Source of the DNA: a virus
Direction: 5' to 3' (one strand)
DNA: 45,020 bases
Virus record (IMG/VR): IMGVR_UViG_3300036766_000214
Coordinates: 1 to 45,020 of that record
The notes beneath the pieces were generated by a model that searched no databases, had not been told where the DNA came from, and saw nothing but the letters and a program-made list of their open reading frames with translations. Every line of letters starts with the position of its first letter. Within the stretch, counting starts at the first letter, position 1. Shown piece by piece: positions 1 through 7,142 of this stretch. Made by a program: the position numbers and the translations under genes.

Positions 1-51
1 CGCGCGCGCGCCTACTACTATGTAGGATGCCCGCTGAATGCAAGGGGAAGC

Positions 52-168
52 ATGAGAAAAAGACTGCCAGAAAAAGCTTGTCTCGTTTGTGCAAAAATAT
101 TTAAGCCCCAAAGAGTATGGCAGGAATTCTGCTCTCCAACCTGCCGTAATGGTGCGCGTCCTCTCTAG
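52..168 (+). CDS. 38-aa zinc-finger microprotein
   Basis: The ORF starts at an ATG preceded by AAGGGGAAGC, a good SD at normal spacing, and ends TAG. The 38-residue product carries two cysteine pairs, CLVC and C-x3-C (FCSPTC), about 15 residues apart, the pattern of a single treble-clef or zinc-ribbon knuckle. The rest is short and basic. No specific family is recognised; such microproteins often bind nucleic acid, but that is inference. It is the first gene in the window and is followed by a second small ORF and a terminator. Confidence 0.6.
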   Translation: MRKRLPEKACLVCAKIFKPQRVWQEFCSPTCRNGARPL

Positions 169-236
169 TAGAGCTTGGATTAGATAAAAGCTATCCTTTC
201 CTAGAAGTTCGAGCAAGCAAGGAGTGCAATTGCCTT

Positions 237-431
237 TTGGGAGTTAGACCGCTTTGGACTGTAGCATTGCGAAAAAGCTACATCAAAAAACGGTTAAGTC
301 AGAGATACAAAAAATACTTAGTTCTCCCTGATTGGTCCGATGCTGAACTGGCTCAGCTGTCCGCAGAACTCCGAGAATTTACGTTGAATGGTTTGGCTGT
401 AAAGGAGCTAGCACTTTTGCGACTAAAGTAG
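237..431 (+). CDS. Hypothetical small basic protein
   Basis: 64 aa from a TTG start; AAGGAG lies 12 nt upstream, longer than ideal spacing. The frame is open back to a TAA at 147-149 without any better start codon, so the start is uncertain. The N-terminal third is Lys/Arg-rich and the C-terminal half is predicted helical and leucine-rich (SAELREFTLNGLAVKELALL). No family is recognised. It sits between the zinc-finger microprotein and the terminator at 482. Confidence 0.4.
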   Translation: MGVRPLWTVALRKSYIKKRLSQRYKKYLVLPDWSDAELAQLSAELREFTLNGLAVKELALLRLK

Positions 432-481
432 CTCATGATTAAAGGTCGTGCGCGCGTAGTCGGTAAGTGTGCGCGTAGCCC

Positions 482-512
482 GCTTACGGTTTACGTAAGC
501 ATTTTTCTTTTC
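482..512 (+). terminator. Rho-independent terminator
   Basis: A perfect 7-bp stem (GCTTACG/CGTAAGC) with a GTTTA loop is followed directly by ATTTTTCTTTT. It closes the small left-end transcription unit and insulates it from the promoter at 550. Confidence 0.75.
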
Positions 513-549
513 GGGGTGCGATCCGTTCAACTACGCGTTCGCTTTGCAC

Positions 550-578
550 TTGACATTCATTGTGCGAACCTGTATGAT
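550..578 (+). promoter_or_regulatory. Sigma70 promoter, near-consensus
   Basis: TTGACA at 550-555 and TATGAT at 573-578 are separated by exactly 17 bp. Transcription would start near 585, giving a leader of about 44 nt for the gene at 629. The -10 and the next four bases (TATGATCGCT) match the leftward promoter at 44679-44707, suggesting a shared early promoter type. Confidence 0.85.
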
Positions 579-628
579 CGCTTTGTAAGTAGGCAATAAC
601 GCTTGCTTACGACAGGAGTGTTACAGAT

Positions 629-1156
629 ATGAAGAACCCGAATCCGTTCGTTACCGACGACTCGTTTCTCTCAGACATGGCCGAAGCGGCGATCAAGGCA
701 GGCGACGTGCGCGAAGTCGGCAAGGTGATTACCGTATCGGCAAAGGCCCTGAAGACCGCGAAGATTCCGATCGAAACGGTCAAGGCAGCGGGCCTCCCGA
801 CGAACGCTGAGGGCGACATCGTTCTTCCCGTCACGATGCTTGAGGGCGTGAACGGCAAGGGAATGGCTGCTCTCTTTGCCGGGAAGATCGCTCCGCGTGA
901 CCGTGCCCCAGAGGAAGGCAAGGACGAGCGAACCGACGAGCAGAAGACCCGCGGCGCTTGCGATCCGTTCAACTACGCGCTTGATCTGGAATTCCGGCAG
1001 GCTGGGCGCGCCTACATCATGGGCAAGCTTGAATCGCCCGAGAAGGCAATCGAGAAGGCGGCCGAGGCTCTCGTGGCGGTTGGCGAATACGAGAGCGTGG
1101 ACGAAGCACGCGCCTACATCGTGGAGCGTCGCAAGGCAAAGGGATTGCCCGTTTAG
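629..1156 (+). CDS. Promoter-proximal protein of unknown function
   Basis: 175 aa, ATG start with an ACAGGAG SD about 11 nt upstream. The gene is alone between a near-consensus promoter (550-578) and a terminator (1183-1214), the usual arrangement of an early host-takeover or strongly expressed gene. The protein is soluble and charged with no transmembrane segment. A central stretch (about residues 90-105) is very polar (EEGKDERTDEQKTRG) and separates two predicted helical parts. Codon use is more GC-rich than in neighbours. I do not recognise a family. Possible roles include host inhibition, anti-restriction or a DNA-packaging accessory, none shown by sequence. Confidence 0.8.
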   Translation: MKNPNPFVTDDSFLSDMAEAAIKAGDVREVGKVITVSAKALKTAKIPIETVKAAGLPTNAEGDIVLPVTMLEGVNGKGMAALFAGKIAPRDRAPEEGKDERTDEQKTRGACDPFNYALDLEFRQAGRAYIMGKLESPEKAIEKAAEALVAVGEYESVDEARAYIVERRKAKGLPV

Positions 1157-1182
1157 CTTTCCCATCAAAGCCTACTCTCACA

Positions 1183-1214
1183 GGGGCGGGACAGCAGACC
1201 GCCTCTCGTTTTTT
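1183..1214 (+). terminator. Rho-independent terminator
   Basis: Stem GGGGCGG/CCGCCTC (7 bp, one G-T wobble) with a 9-nt loop, followed by TCG and six Ts. It lies 27 bp after the stop of the gene at 629-1156. Confidence 0.7.
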
Positions 1215-1369
1215 GTCGGACCACTTTACCCTGCCAAGTGCTTTGCTAAAGCTCTCTACTTTGTCGAAGTTCTTTTCCCATCAAAGCTCTCCGTATGATA
1301 AAGGGCTTTACCCCATAAACCACTTTATCGGGTCCCATACCAGCTGGGGGGTGTAAGGTTCATCACACG

Positions 1370-1620
1370 CAAATTACGCAAATTACGCAGTTTATACGAT
1401 TTATACGATTTAGCTTAGCTTGCAGCTTGTCTATTCAGCTTACAGCTTGTCTATTCAGCTTGCCTATTCAGCTAGTCTATACACTAACTGACAAGGAATA
1501 AGTAGTTCGCCCCCCGAAATACTTTAAGCCCGCGATTTCCTTAATCTTTTGGCCTATTGCTTTCTGTCTTCACTTCTGGTATACTTTCAGCTTGCAGCTT
1601 AGCTTGCAGCTTGCTTAGAG
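1370..1620. repeat. Short-repeat cluster in non-coding leader
   Basis: No convincing gene lies in 1215-1667. The stretch holds stacked short direct repeats: ACGCAAATT twice near 1375-1392, TTTATACGA twice near 1393-1410, a 13-bp unit CAGCTTGTCTATT with variants between 1420 and 1475, and AGCTTGCAGCTT repeated around 1415-1430 and 1587-1616. An inverted repeat GATAAAG/CTTTATC spans about 1297-1330. Position before the terminase genes makes a packaging or regulatory site possible, but that is inference. Confidence 0.6.
1557..1585 (+). promoter_or_regulatory. Extended -10 promoter for the structural operon
   Basis: TTGCTT at 1557-1562 and TATACT at 1580-1585 are 17 bp apart, and TGG immediately precedes the -10, giving an extended TGnTATACT element. 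It is the only good promoter between the terminator at 1183 and TerS at 1668, so it probably drives the rightward late genes. Confidence 0.5.
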
Positions 1621-1635
1621 TCGAGGACGCGCGTT

Positions 1636-1665
1636 CGTTGAGAGAGATGTCGTTGAGAGAGATGT
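1636..1665 (+). repeat. 15-bp exact tandem duplication at TerS start
   Basis: CGTTGAGAGAGATGT occurs twice head to tail (1636-1650, 1651-1665). Each unit carries a GAGAG SD-like string and an in-frame ATG, so TerS has stacked SD/ATG pairs at 1647, 1662 and 1668. Confidence 0.8.
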
Positions 1666-1667
1666 CA

Positions 1668-2489
1668 ATGATTGTGAGTCGACGAGAAGCACTGGAACGT
1701 CTTAGTAGCCCGGAGAACATCTTCGGGGATCGGTCCGGAGTCCTTACTCCTGGGGATACTCCCGACGCGCCCACGATTCCCTTGACTCCTCCTGTGCTTC
1801 CTAATGATGCTCCAGTGCTTCCCAACGATTCGCATTCATCTGCTTTCTTAGAATCATCGTCTGCTTTAGAATCATCTGCGACGTCTGCTTTCTTAGAAGA
1901 TGAAGCCGTTGAAACTGCTGCTCATGCTGCCGAGCTATCAGAGACGGTTGGACTCCTCGACCTCTCCTCACTCGACGACTTGATTCAGAACCGACCAAGA
2001 GTCAACTACAAGCACAAGATGGAAGCTCAGGTCGCGATCGCTGAGACTGCTCTCATCTTGGGCTCGAATCGACAGGCTGGGCATATCTTCGGTCATACCT
2101 CGGGGATGCAAGCTGGTGCCTATCGTGAGGGTAAGTCAGGCAACCAGGACAAGCATCTCGATACTCCCTACAAAAATCTCCGTCGCGTCAAGCTCAATGA
2201 TATGAAGGAGAGGCTTGCTCTCAAGGCAGGGCGCAGACTGAAGAAGTCCCTTGAACTCATGAGCGACGAGCTTCTCGAAAGCATCAAAGACCCTATCAAG
2301 CTCTCGACTGTTGCGAAGGATATGGCTTCGGTCATTGATCGCATCAAGGTGCAAGAGGAGAGGTCTGCGGGAGACTCGGTTCACTTCCACATTTACAGAC
2401 CTGAGATGGGCGAGCAGACGTATGAGCGCATTGAAGTTGGAGCCGCTGTTCCTATCGATGTGACTCCTATCTCTTATGTCTCTCCGTAG
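1668..2489 (+). CDS. Terminase small subunit (TerS)
   Basis: 273 aa from the ATG at 1668, chosen for the GAGAGAG SD 7 nt upstream; in-frame ATGs at 1647 and 1662 and a longer TTG-started frame from 1557 also exist. The first ~110 residues are low-complexity, Pro/Ser/Glu-rich, with small internal duplications (VLPND repeated; AFLES/ALESS/AFLED). The rest is helical and basic. From about residue 190 it carries the pattern of phage TerS oligomerisation and C-terminal segments (KDPIKLSTVAKDMASVIDR, then VHFHIYRPEM and a closing beta-type IEV segment). Position two to four small genes upstream of TerL supports the call. TerS binds the packaging site and regulates the TerL motor. Confidence 0.7.
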   Translation: MIVSRREALERLSSPENIFGDRSGVLTPGDTPDAPTIPLTPPVLPNDAPVLPNDSHSSAFLESSSALESSATSAFLEDEAVETAAHAAELSETVGLLDLSSLDDLIQNRPRVNYKHKMEAQVAIAETALILGSNRQAGHIFGHTSGMQAGAYREGKSGNQDKHLDTPYKNLRRVKLNDMKERLALKAGRRLKKSLELMSDELLESIKDPIKLSTVAKDMASVIDRIKVQEERSAGDSVHFHIYRPEMGEQTYERIEVGAAVPIDVTPISYVSP

Positions 2490-2532
2490 CGCTTACGCGC
2501 TCGACTATCCTCTCCACCTCACAAAGGGTCCC

Positions 2533-2796
2533 ATGTCGACTTCGACTCAGCCTAAACTATACGGTGCAGTCCGTAAGCTCGGGAAAGGCTTTGGCTTCAT
2601 TGCTGGAGATGACGGGCAGGACTATTTCTTCCATTGGACTGGAGTCGTTGGGCGCGAGTTTAACGATGTCAAGATGAAGGAGCGGGTTTCTTTTATCAAG
2701 ACGGAGACACCGAAGGGCTGGCGTGCGATTCTGGTTGAGGGTGTTCTTCCTGAGACTGTATCGGAGGTTGTATCAATCGGAGGTTGTATCAAGTGA
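2533..2796 (+). CDS. Cold-shock-domain nucleic-acid-binding protein
   Basis: 87 aa from the ATG at 2533, preceded by AAAGGG at good spacing; a longer frame from 2476 overlaps TerS and lacks an SD. The RNP1-like (KGFGFI) and RNP2-like (DYFFHW) motifs of the CspA OB fold are intact, so binding of single-stranded RNA/DNA is expected. A cold-shock protein between the terminase subunits is uncommon; it may act as an RNA chaperone in late expression. The stop overlaps the next gene's GTG start as GTGA. Confidence 0.85.
   Translation: MSTSTQPKLYGAVRKLGKGFGFIAGDDGQDYFFHWTGVVGREFNDVKMKERVSFIKTETPKGWRAILVEGVLPETVSEVVSIGGCIK
2760..2791 (+). repeat. 16-bp exact tandem duplication containing an SD
   Basis: ATCGGAGGTTGTATCA is repeated without gap. 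Each copy contains GGAGG, so the next gene (GTG at 2793) has two SD sites; the duplication also lengthened the C-terminus of the cold-shock protein (VVSIGGC). Confidence 0.85.
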
Positions 2797-3005
2797 AGCT
2801 TCCGCTTGAGATTCGTGAGCCTCTTCTTCGTGAGCCTCTTCCTGGGACGTATGGTGCGCTTACGCGCTCGACTGAACCTTGGAATTGGAGGGCTTCCTTA
2901 GAACGTGTTGGCATCTCTCCTGCAAAACTCTCTGCTCATGTGAAGGCGATGGCAGATGAGATTGATAGGATTGAGTTCGACAAGTTGATGCGAGACTTGC
3001 GATAG
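2793..3005 (+). CDS. Hypothetical small protein
   Basis: 70 aa from a GTG placed 9 nt after GGAGG and overlapping the upstream TGA (GTGA), which decides the start over the TTG at 2784. An exact 15-bp tandem DNA repeat (2811-2840) gives the peptide repeat REPLLREPL. The C-terminal half is helical (LSAHVKAMADEIDRIEFDKLMRDLR). No family is recognised. Confidence 0.6.
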   Translation: MKLPLEIREPLLREPLPGTYGALTRSTEPWNWRASLERVGISPAKLSAHVKAMADEIDRIEFDKLMRDLR

Positions 3006-3010
3006 GTTAT

Positions 3011-3035
3011 GCTCCCGTAGCTTAGTAAAAAGCAC
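3011..3035 (+). other. tRNA 5'-end-like fragment
   Basis: The bases from 3011 read like a tRNA acceptor strand plus D-arm (GCTCCCG, TA, then GCTT-loop-AAGC). No matching anticodon stem, T-arm or acceptor 3' strand follows, so this is not a functional tRNA; it may be a remnant of one or chance. Confidence 0.3.
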
Positions 3036-3068
3036 TTGAGATAGTCCTGTATTCGTAGCGAGTAGACT

Positions 3069-3227
3069 ATGGCGCGCGTAAAAAAGCATATGCCAAAGAA
3101 GCTCGAAGCAGCGTTGAAGAAAACCGCGCTCAAGAAGTTTGGCTCCTCGTCTAGCGATAAAGCTAATGCCTATGTTTTCGGAACTCTACGTAAGACTGGT
3201 TGGAAGCCTGCCCGAGAGAAGAAGTGA
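3069..3227 (+). CDS. 52-aa basic phage microprotein
   Basis: ATG at 3069 to TGA at 3225-3227. The product is rich in Lys and ends with an ordered segment (ANAYVFGTLRKTGWKPAREKK). Small proteins with an A-x-A-Y-x-x-G-T-L-R-K-T-G-W tail are familiar from phage late regions, next to terminase or head genes, with unknown role; this is from memory, not a search. No strong SD precedes the ATG. It could bind DNA, given its charge. Confidence 0.6.
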   Translation: MARVKKHMPKKLEAALKKTALKKFGSSSSDKANAYVFGTLRKTGWKPAREKK

Positions 3228-3256
3228 CAGGAAGCTATTGAGGAATGGAGCAAGTA

Positions 3257-3436
3257 ATGGGTATGGGTTCTCTTTTCGGAGCCGCCGGGAAAGCCATGAA
3301 GTCGCAAGTCAAATCGAACTTCTCCTCGAAAGGTGAGGGCTTCAAGTCTTTGATGCGTGGAGCTGCTGGAGCATCTGGCGCTTCTCTCCCGCCACGCAAG
3401 AAGAAGAAGATGCCATTTAACGAGAAGCCTGCTTAG
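3257..3436 (+). CDS. Hypothetical small basic protein
   Basis: 59 aa from the ATG at 3257, which has GGAG 6 nt upstream; the ATG at 3245 has none at proper spacing. The N-terminus is Gly/Met/Phe-rich (MGMGSLFGAAGKAMK) and could form a short amphipathic helix; the C-terminus holds a run of basic residues (RKKKKM). Unknown function, immediately upstream of TerL. Confidence 0.5.
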   Translation: MGMGSLFGAAGKAMKSQVKSNFSSKGEGFKSLMRGAAGASGASLPPRKKKKMPFNEKPA

Positions 3437-3454
3437 TCTTTTCTAAACCCCTTC

Positions 3455-3519
3455 CCCTCTTACTCCTTACTCTTACTCCTTACTCTTACTCCTTACTCTA
3501 GCTCATCTCTAGCTCATAG
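3455..3519 (+). repeat. Pyrimidine-rich repeated leader of TerL
   Basis: The 88-bp gap before TerL is nearly all pyrimidine on the + strand and consists of repeated CTTACTC/TTACTCC units followed by two copies of TAGCTCATC/TAGCTCATA. The TerL ATG has no SD here, so translation may rely on coupling or on a pyrimidine-rich S1-type leader (inference). Confidence 0.6.
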
Positions 3520-3524
3520 ACTGA

Positions 3525-5192
3525 ATGGCTGTCGAGGTAATCGATCGTAGTGAACGGCTCTGGAAACCTCATGCGAAGCAAGTTGATTTCATTCGCATAC
3601 CATTCGACTTTTTCGAAGCCCTTTACGGTGGGGCCGTCGGAGGAGGTAAGTCCGAGCTCCTCTACATGCTTCCGATCGTTTACGGGTTTCATCAGCAAGC
3701 AAAGTTTCACGGCGTCCTTTTTAGAGAGTCTTTCCCTCAGCTCGAAGAGTCGCTCATCATGCGAGCGGTTCCGATCTACAAGATGCTGGGAGCGACTTAC
3801 GATTCTCAGAAGCACGTTGCGACGTTTCCTTCTGGAGCCAAGATTCGATTCTCATACATTGAGAATCTCAAGGACGCCTGGGACCATGATACCGCGGAGT
3901 ATCAGTATATTGGGTTTGACGAGCTCACTCACTTTGAGTGGCCTGTCTACCAGTATATCACTTCCCGCATCCGTTCCTTGGTTAATGGTATCCCTCCTAT
4001 CATTCGTTGTGCTACTAATCCTGGGAACATCGGCCATCTGTGGGTTCGGAAAAGGTTTATCGAGCCTGCGCCGCTTGGTGGAAAACAAATCTACGACAGG
4101 GAACTGGAAACCTCGCGTATCTTCGTTCGGGCCTTACTCACTGACAATCCTGAGCTGCTCAAGAAAGACCCAGGATACATCAAGCGCCTGCGCATCCTCA
4201 GCCAGGCCGACTACAGAGCAAAGGTCCTCGGAGATTGGTGGGTTTTCGCCGGACAGGTTTTTACCGAATGGCGAGACCCATTCTTTGGAGTTCGATTTCC
4301 AGACGAACCAGAGCGTGCCTGTCATGTTATCGAAGATCGAGAACCTCCGATTTGGCTCCCTCGAATCCTCGCCGTTGACTGGGGATACTTCCCTGGAAAG
4401 ACTTGGGCGGGCTGGGCCGCGATTACTCCAGACAAGCGAGCCATTTTGTATCGGGAGCGAGTCTGGGAGAAAACTGATATTGCTATCTGGGGAGCAGATA
4501 TTGCACGTCTTACTCAGTCAGAACGACAGTCTCTCGTCTCAGCTAAACTAGATCCTTCTGCTTGGGGCAAACGTGGGGAAGCCAAGACGCTCGCCGAACA
4601 GATCATCGAAGCGACGGGGATTCGATTTGACCGCGCAGACAATGACCGACTCGGTGGAAAGGCACTTGTTCACGAGTATCTTAGATGGAACGAGAGGCCA
4701 GCTCGCTTCGTTCCACAATCGGGCTACAGCGAAGATCAAGCTTATTCCATTCTGCGAAACTACGGACCCGAGAAGTATCGAGAATACTGTGACCTTTTTG
4801 AGACGGACAAACCCGAGGAGAACCTTCCCAAGCTCCTAGTATGTAAGTCGTGCGAGGAGTTTAGGAAAGTTATCCCTGCCTGTGTCTACGCTGACAAGGA
4901 AGGAAAGAAGGCTGAAGATGTTGCAGAGTTCACAGGTGACGATGCTTACGACGGTGGTCGCTATCTTCTAAAGGCAATCAATGACTACATTACTGGACTC
5001 TCTGCGAAACAAGCTCAGAAGCATTCGGACTTGGATGACATCGTTTGCCAGTTCGAATCAACACAGGACTGGAACTCCTACTACCGAAGGATGGCCCTCT
5101 ACGACAAGCAGTATCGAAGTGGGGGAACAAAATCCGTTTCGCGCGCCGGTAAGTTTTCTTCAGTTACAAGATCAAGTTTTCGTCGCAGGTAA
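3525..5192 (+). CDS. terL: Terminase large subunit (TerL)
   Basis: 555 aa. The ATPase domain has Walker A GGAVGGGKS at residues 35-43, Walker B with D132-E133 (YIGFDE) and the coupling motif CATNPG at 162-167. The C-terminal RNase-H-fold nuclease domain starts near residue 280 with its first catalytic aspartate in LAVDWGYF (about 285); further acidic residues follow. Size and motif order match phage packaging motors that translocate DNA into the prohead and cut the concatemer. The start has no SD; it follows a pyrimidine-rich repeat leader. The 3' end overlaps the next gene by 74 bp if that gene starts at GTG 5119. Confidence 0.96.
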   Translation: MAVEVIDRSERLWKPHAKQVDFIRIPFDFFEALYGGAVGGGKSELLYMLPIVYGFHQQAKFHGVLFRESFPQLEESLIMRAVPIYKMLGATYDSQKHVATFPSGAKIRFSYIENLKDAWDHDTAEYQYIGFDELTHFEWPVYQYITSRIRSLVNGIPPIIRCATNPGNIGHLWVRKRFIEPAPLGGKQIYDRELETSRIFVRALLTDNPELLKKDPGYIKRLRILSQADYRAKVLGDWWVFAGQVFTEWRDPFFGVRFPDEPERACHVIEDREPPIWLPRILAVDWGYFPGKTWAGWAAITPDKRAILYRERVWEKTDIAIWGADIARLTQSERQSLVSAKLDPSAWGKRGEAKTLAEQIIEATGIRFDRADNDRLGGKALVHEYLRWNERPARFVPQSGYSEDQAYSILRNYGPEKYREYCDLFETDKPEENLPKLLVCKSCEEFRKVIPACVYADKEGKKAEDVAEFTGDDAYDGGRYLLKAINDYITGLSAKQAQKHSDLDDIVCQFESTQDWNSYYRRMALYDKQYRSGGTKSVSRAGKFSSVTRSSFRRR

Positions 5193-5613
5193 GACTTGGC
5201 TGAGGTCGGAGGTTATTAGACTTCGCCAGGAGCTTGCGACTGAGAGAGTAAAAACGCGACAGGAAAGAGTTTCGCGGGGCGAAGAACTTGCTAGGTTAGA
5301 GACTCTCTGTGCGACGCTTCTCGAGCAGAACGATCGGTTTGTTTCGCGGGAATCTGATCGATTCGATAGACTTCTCGAGCAGAGTGAGTCTATTGTATCT
5401 CAGAGGTTAGGGCTTGGTTCTCAGGTTGCTCCCCAGTCGGCAGCTAGGGAACCAGTGCAGAAGCGAGATGTTGGCGCATTGAAAGGTCAGCTTCTCCGCT
5501 ACGAAGCACAAAAGCGTCAGGAGTATTGGGATACACGCATCGCAACTCTCGAGAAGTCTGTAGACTCGACCTCACCTCTAAACAAAAAGAAGTCTGACAA
5601 AACTGGAGCATAA
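5119..5613 (+). CDS. Coiled-coil protein overlapping the TerL 3' end
   Basis: The frame +1 to TerL is open to 5613. After the TerL stop it has no ATG, GTG or TTG before the body of a charged helical protein, so the nearest usable start is GTG 5119 inside TerL (164 aa), without a good SD. The product is a long Glu/Arg-rich helix with coiled-coil character (about residues 25-110), then a flexible Lys-rich C-terminus. A +1 frameshift from TerL would give a C-terminal extension instead. Function unknown; possibly a packaging or head-assembly accessory. Confidence 0.55.
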   Translation: MGEQNPFRAPVSFLQLQDQVFVAGKTWLRSEVIRLRQELATERVKTRQERVSRGEELARLETLCATLLEQNDRFVSRESDRFDRLLEQSESIVSQRLGLGSQVAPQSAAREPVQKRDVGALKGQLLRYEAQKRQEYWDTRIATLEKSVDSTSPLNKKKSDKTGA

Positions 5614-5614
5614 C

Positions 5615-6364
5615 ATGACAGGACTTATCGGTGTCATCGGCAATCGACCAAGAGCAACTGAGTTCAGCGATGCGCTTGACCGGCTCTGGAAACCCAAAGG
5701 ATGGTTCATATCGCGTCAGATTGGTAACTCTCCTGCGCGCGCTCGGAACCAACTCATTCGGACTGCAATTGAGCAGGAGTTGGACTACGTTCTCTTTCTC
5801 GACGATGACCATGTCTTTCCCCCTGATACGTTACTCAGACTTCTCAATCATGGAGTCGACTGCGTATCGGCACTCTACACTTGGCGTGTGAATCCTTTTC
5901 ACGCGAATGTTTTCGACCAGCTCAGTGCAACTCCTGAGGGCGAACCTGACCCACACGGAAAGTTGGTTATCAAGCCCTTGATGGGAGTCAAGCCTGGGCT
6001 TATTACGTGCAACATCGTAGGCTCTGGCTTCTTCCTCGCGAAGGTTGAAGTTCTCAAGAAAGTGGACGATCCCTGGTTCACTCTCGGCTGGCCGTTTCAA
6101 GAAGAATGGTGCGACGATATTTCGTTCTGCGTCAGACTTCGCGAGGCTGGTGTCGAGATTCATGTGGACACAGCAACGTGCATCGACCACATCGGAACTG
6201 TCCTCTGCCGTCCCTTCTATTTTGTTAACGAGGAAGAAAGCTGTGGTGAATGGAGAACAGCCTTCGTCGTGGATGGCACTGTGGTAGGCGTCGCTCGACA
6301 CGATTACGAGGCAGCAAAGATGCCTATGGACAAGCTGCCCACTTCCAAGGAGACACATCGATGA
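5615..6364 (+). CDS. GT-A fold glycosyltransferase (family 2-like)
   Basis: 249 aa, ATG with a GGAG SD 7 nt upstream. The N-terminal half has a Rossmann-like GT-A core with the metal-binding DxD motif in FLDDDHVFPP (about residues 66-75). A second conserved segment, EEWCDDISFCVRLREAG (about 164-180), resembles the catalytic-base region, followed by a conserved His (CIDHIGT). It should transfer a sugar from a nucleotide donor; acceptor candidates are a virion protein, host surface glycan or modified DNA base. No sugar-nucleotide or base-modifying enzyme is nearby. Its TGA overlaps the next ATG (ATGA), so the two genes are coupled. Confidence 0.85.
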   Translation: MTGLIGVIGNRPRATEFSDALDRLWKPKGWFISRQIGNSPARARNQLIRTAIEQELDYVLFLDDDHVFPPDTLLRLLNHGVDCVSALYTWRVNPFHANVFDQLSATPEGEPDPHGKLVIKPLMGVKPGLITCNIVGSGFFLAKVEVLKKVDDPWFTLGWPFQEEWCDDISFCVRLREAGVEIHVDTATCIDHIGTVLCRPFYFVNEEESCGEWRTAFVVDGTVVGVARHDYEAAKMPMDKLPTSKETHR

Positions 6365-6774
6365 AAAGATTTCTTGCGTTTCTTCTCGCTCTGATCGTCG
6401 TATCATGGCAGCCTGCAAGCGCGCAGGTCGCTACGACAGGAAACAAGTTGGGCTTCACCGAGGTCGGAATGACCGTGGCGATTGCCAACTCAGCGACATA
6501 CAAGATTTACGTGGACGGTGCAGCGACAGGAGCAGCGACTACAGGACTGACATGCGCAGCAGGCTCTCCTGCGACGAACGCAGATTGCTCCGTGAATCTC
6601 CCGGCTCTCACGGTCGGCACACACACCGTGACTCTCACGCAGGTCATCAGTGCGGCGGAGAGTGCGAAGCCTACCCCTTTTTCTTTCAGTTTCGTTGTCG
6701 TAGTTACGCCGACGGGGCTTCAGATTGTCAACCTGCAAGACCTTCTTTCTGGCATCGGTTTCTCGCTTTCCTGA
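6361..6774 (+). CDS. Secreted Ig/FN3-like protein with signal peptide
   Basis: 137 aa, start fixed by ATGA overlap with the glycosyltransferase and an AAGGAG SD. Residues 1-22 form a textbook signal peptide: basic MKR, hydrophobic core, and an ASA-Q cleavage site. The mature part is a small beta-sandwich-like domain with Thr/Ala/Val strands and one cysteine pair (TC near residue 62, DC near 76) that could form a disulfide after export. It is probably periplasmic or outer-surface in the infected cell. Coupling to a glycosyltransferase suggests a shared cell-envelope role, such as superinfection exclusion; that is inference. Confidence 0.65.
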   Translation: MKRFLAFLLALIVVSWQPASAQVATTGNKLGFTEVGMTVAIANSATYKIYVDGAATGAATTGLTCAAGSPATNADCSVNLPALTVGTHTVTLTQVISAAESAKPTPFSFSFVVVVTPTGLQIVNLQDLLSGIGFSLS

Positions 6775-6838
6775 AATTCTGGCGCTGGTTCTAGTCGGGC
6801 GCGCGTAAATAGCATCGTCAACTCATCAGGAGTCGCAG

Positions 6839-7132
6839 ATGAAAAACGTTCTCAAGATCATTCTCAACTCACTCAAGCAGATTCTTCTCTCAGGCGCGAT
6901 GGTGACAGCTGACCTCATCCCTGGGTCCGACCTCGTCATTCATGGGGCTGAGAAGCTCTTTGACAATGACAAGTCGAACAACATGGAGGGTATCCTTCAG
7001 ATCAATGAGGGTGCCATCACCGCGCTCGAAGCGATCAAGGGCAACGACATCGTGGACGAGGTTCTTCTCAACGAAGGTATCTCGGACATGAAAGCGGCCT
7101 TCGACAAGATTCGCAAGGCTGTGAAGAAGTAG
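6839..7132 (+). CDS. Hypothetical small protein, possibly membrane-associated
   Basis: 97 aa with a strong AGGAG SD. Residues 1-25 form an amphipathic to hydrophobic segment (ILNSLKQILLSGAMVTADLI); the rest is helical and charged and ends KKIRKAVKK-like. It could be a peripheral membrane or head protein. It lies just before the portal gene. No family is recognised. Confidence 0.65.
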   Translation: MKNVLKIILNSLKQILLSGAMVTADLIPGSDLVIHGAEKLFDNDKSNNMEGILQINEGAITALEAIKGNDIVDEVLLNEGISDMKAAFDKIRKAVKK

Positions 7133-7142
7133 AGCCCGAAAA

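Noticed and set aside
607-1168. Leftward ORFs opposite the gene at 629
   Set aside because: No SD, composition typical of antisense shadows; the rightward frame has promoter, SD and terminator.
1271-1299. TATGAT at 1294 as a rightward promoter
   Set aside because: The -35 position reads TCTTTT and there is no extended TG; the element at 1557-1585 is better.
3550-4551. 333-codon rightward ORF inside TerL
   Set aside because: Out-of-frame shadow, Ser/Leu-rich composition, no SD; TerL motifs are intact in the other frame.
5615-6364. DNA base-modification pathway around the glycosyltransferase
   Set aside because: No hydroxymethylase, thymidylate synthase homologue, PurZ or nucleotide-pool enzyme was recognised in the window.
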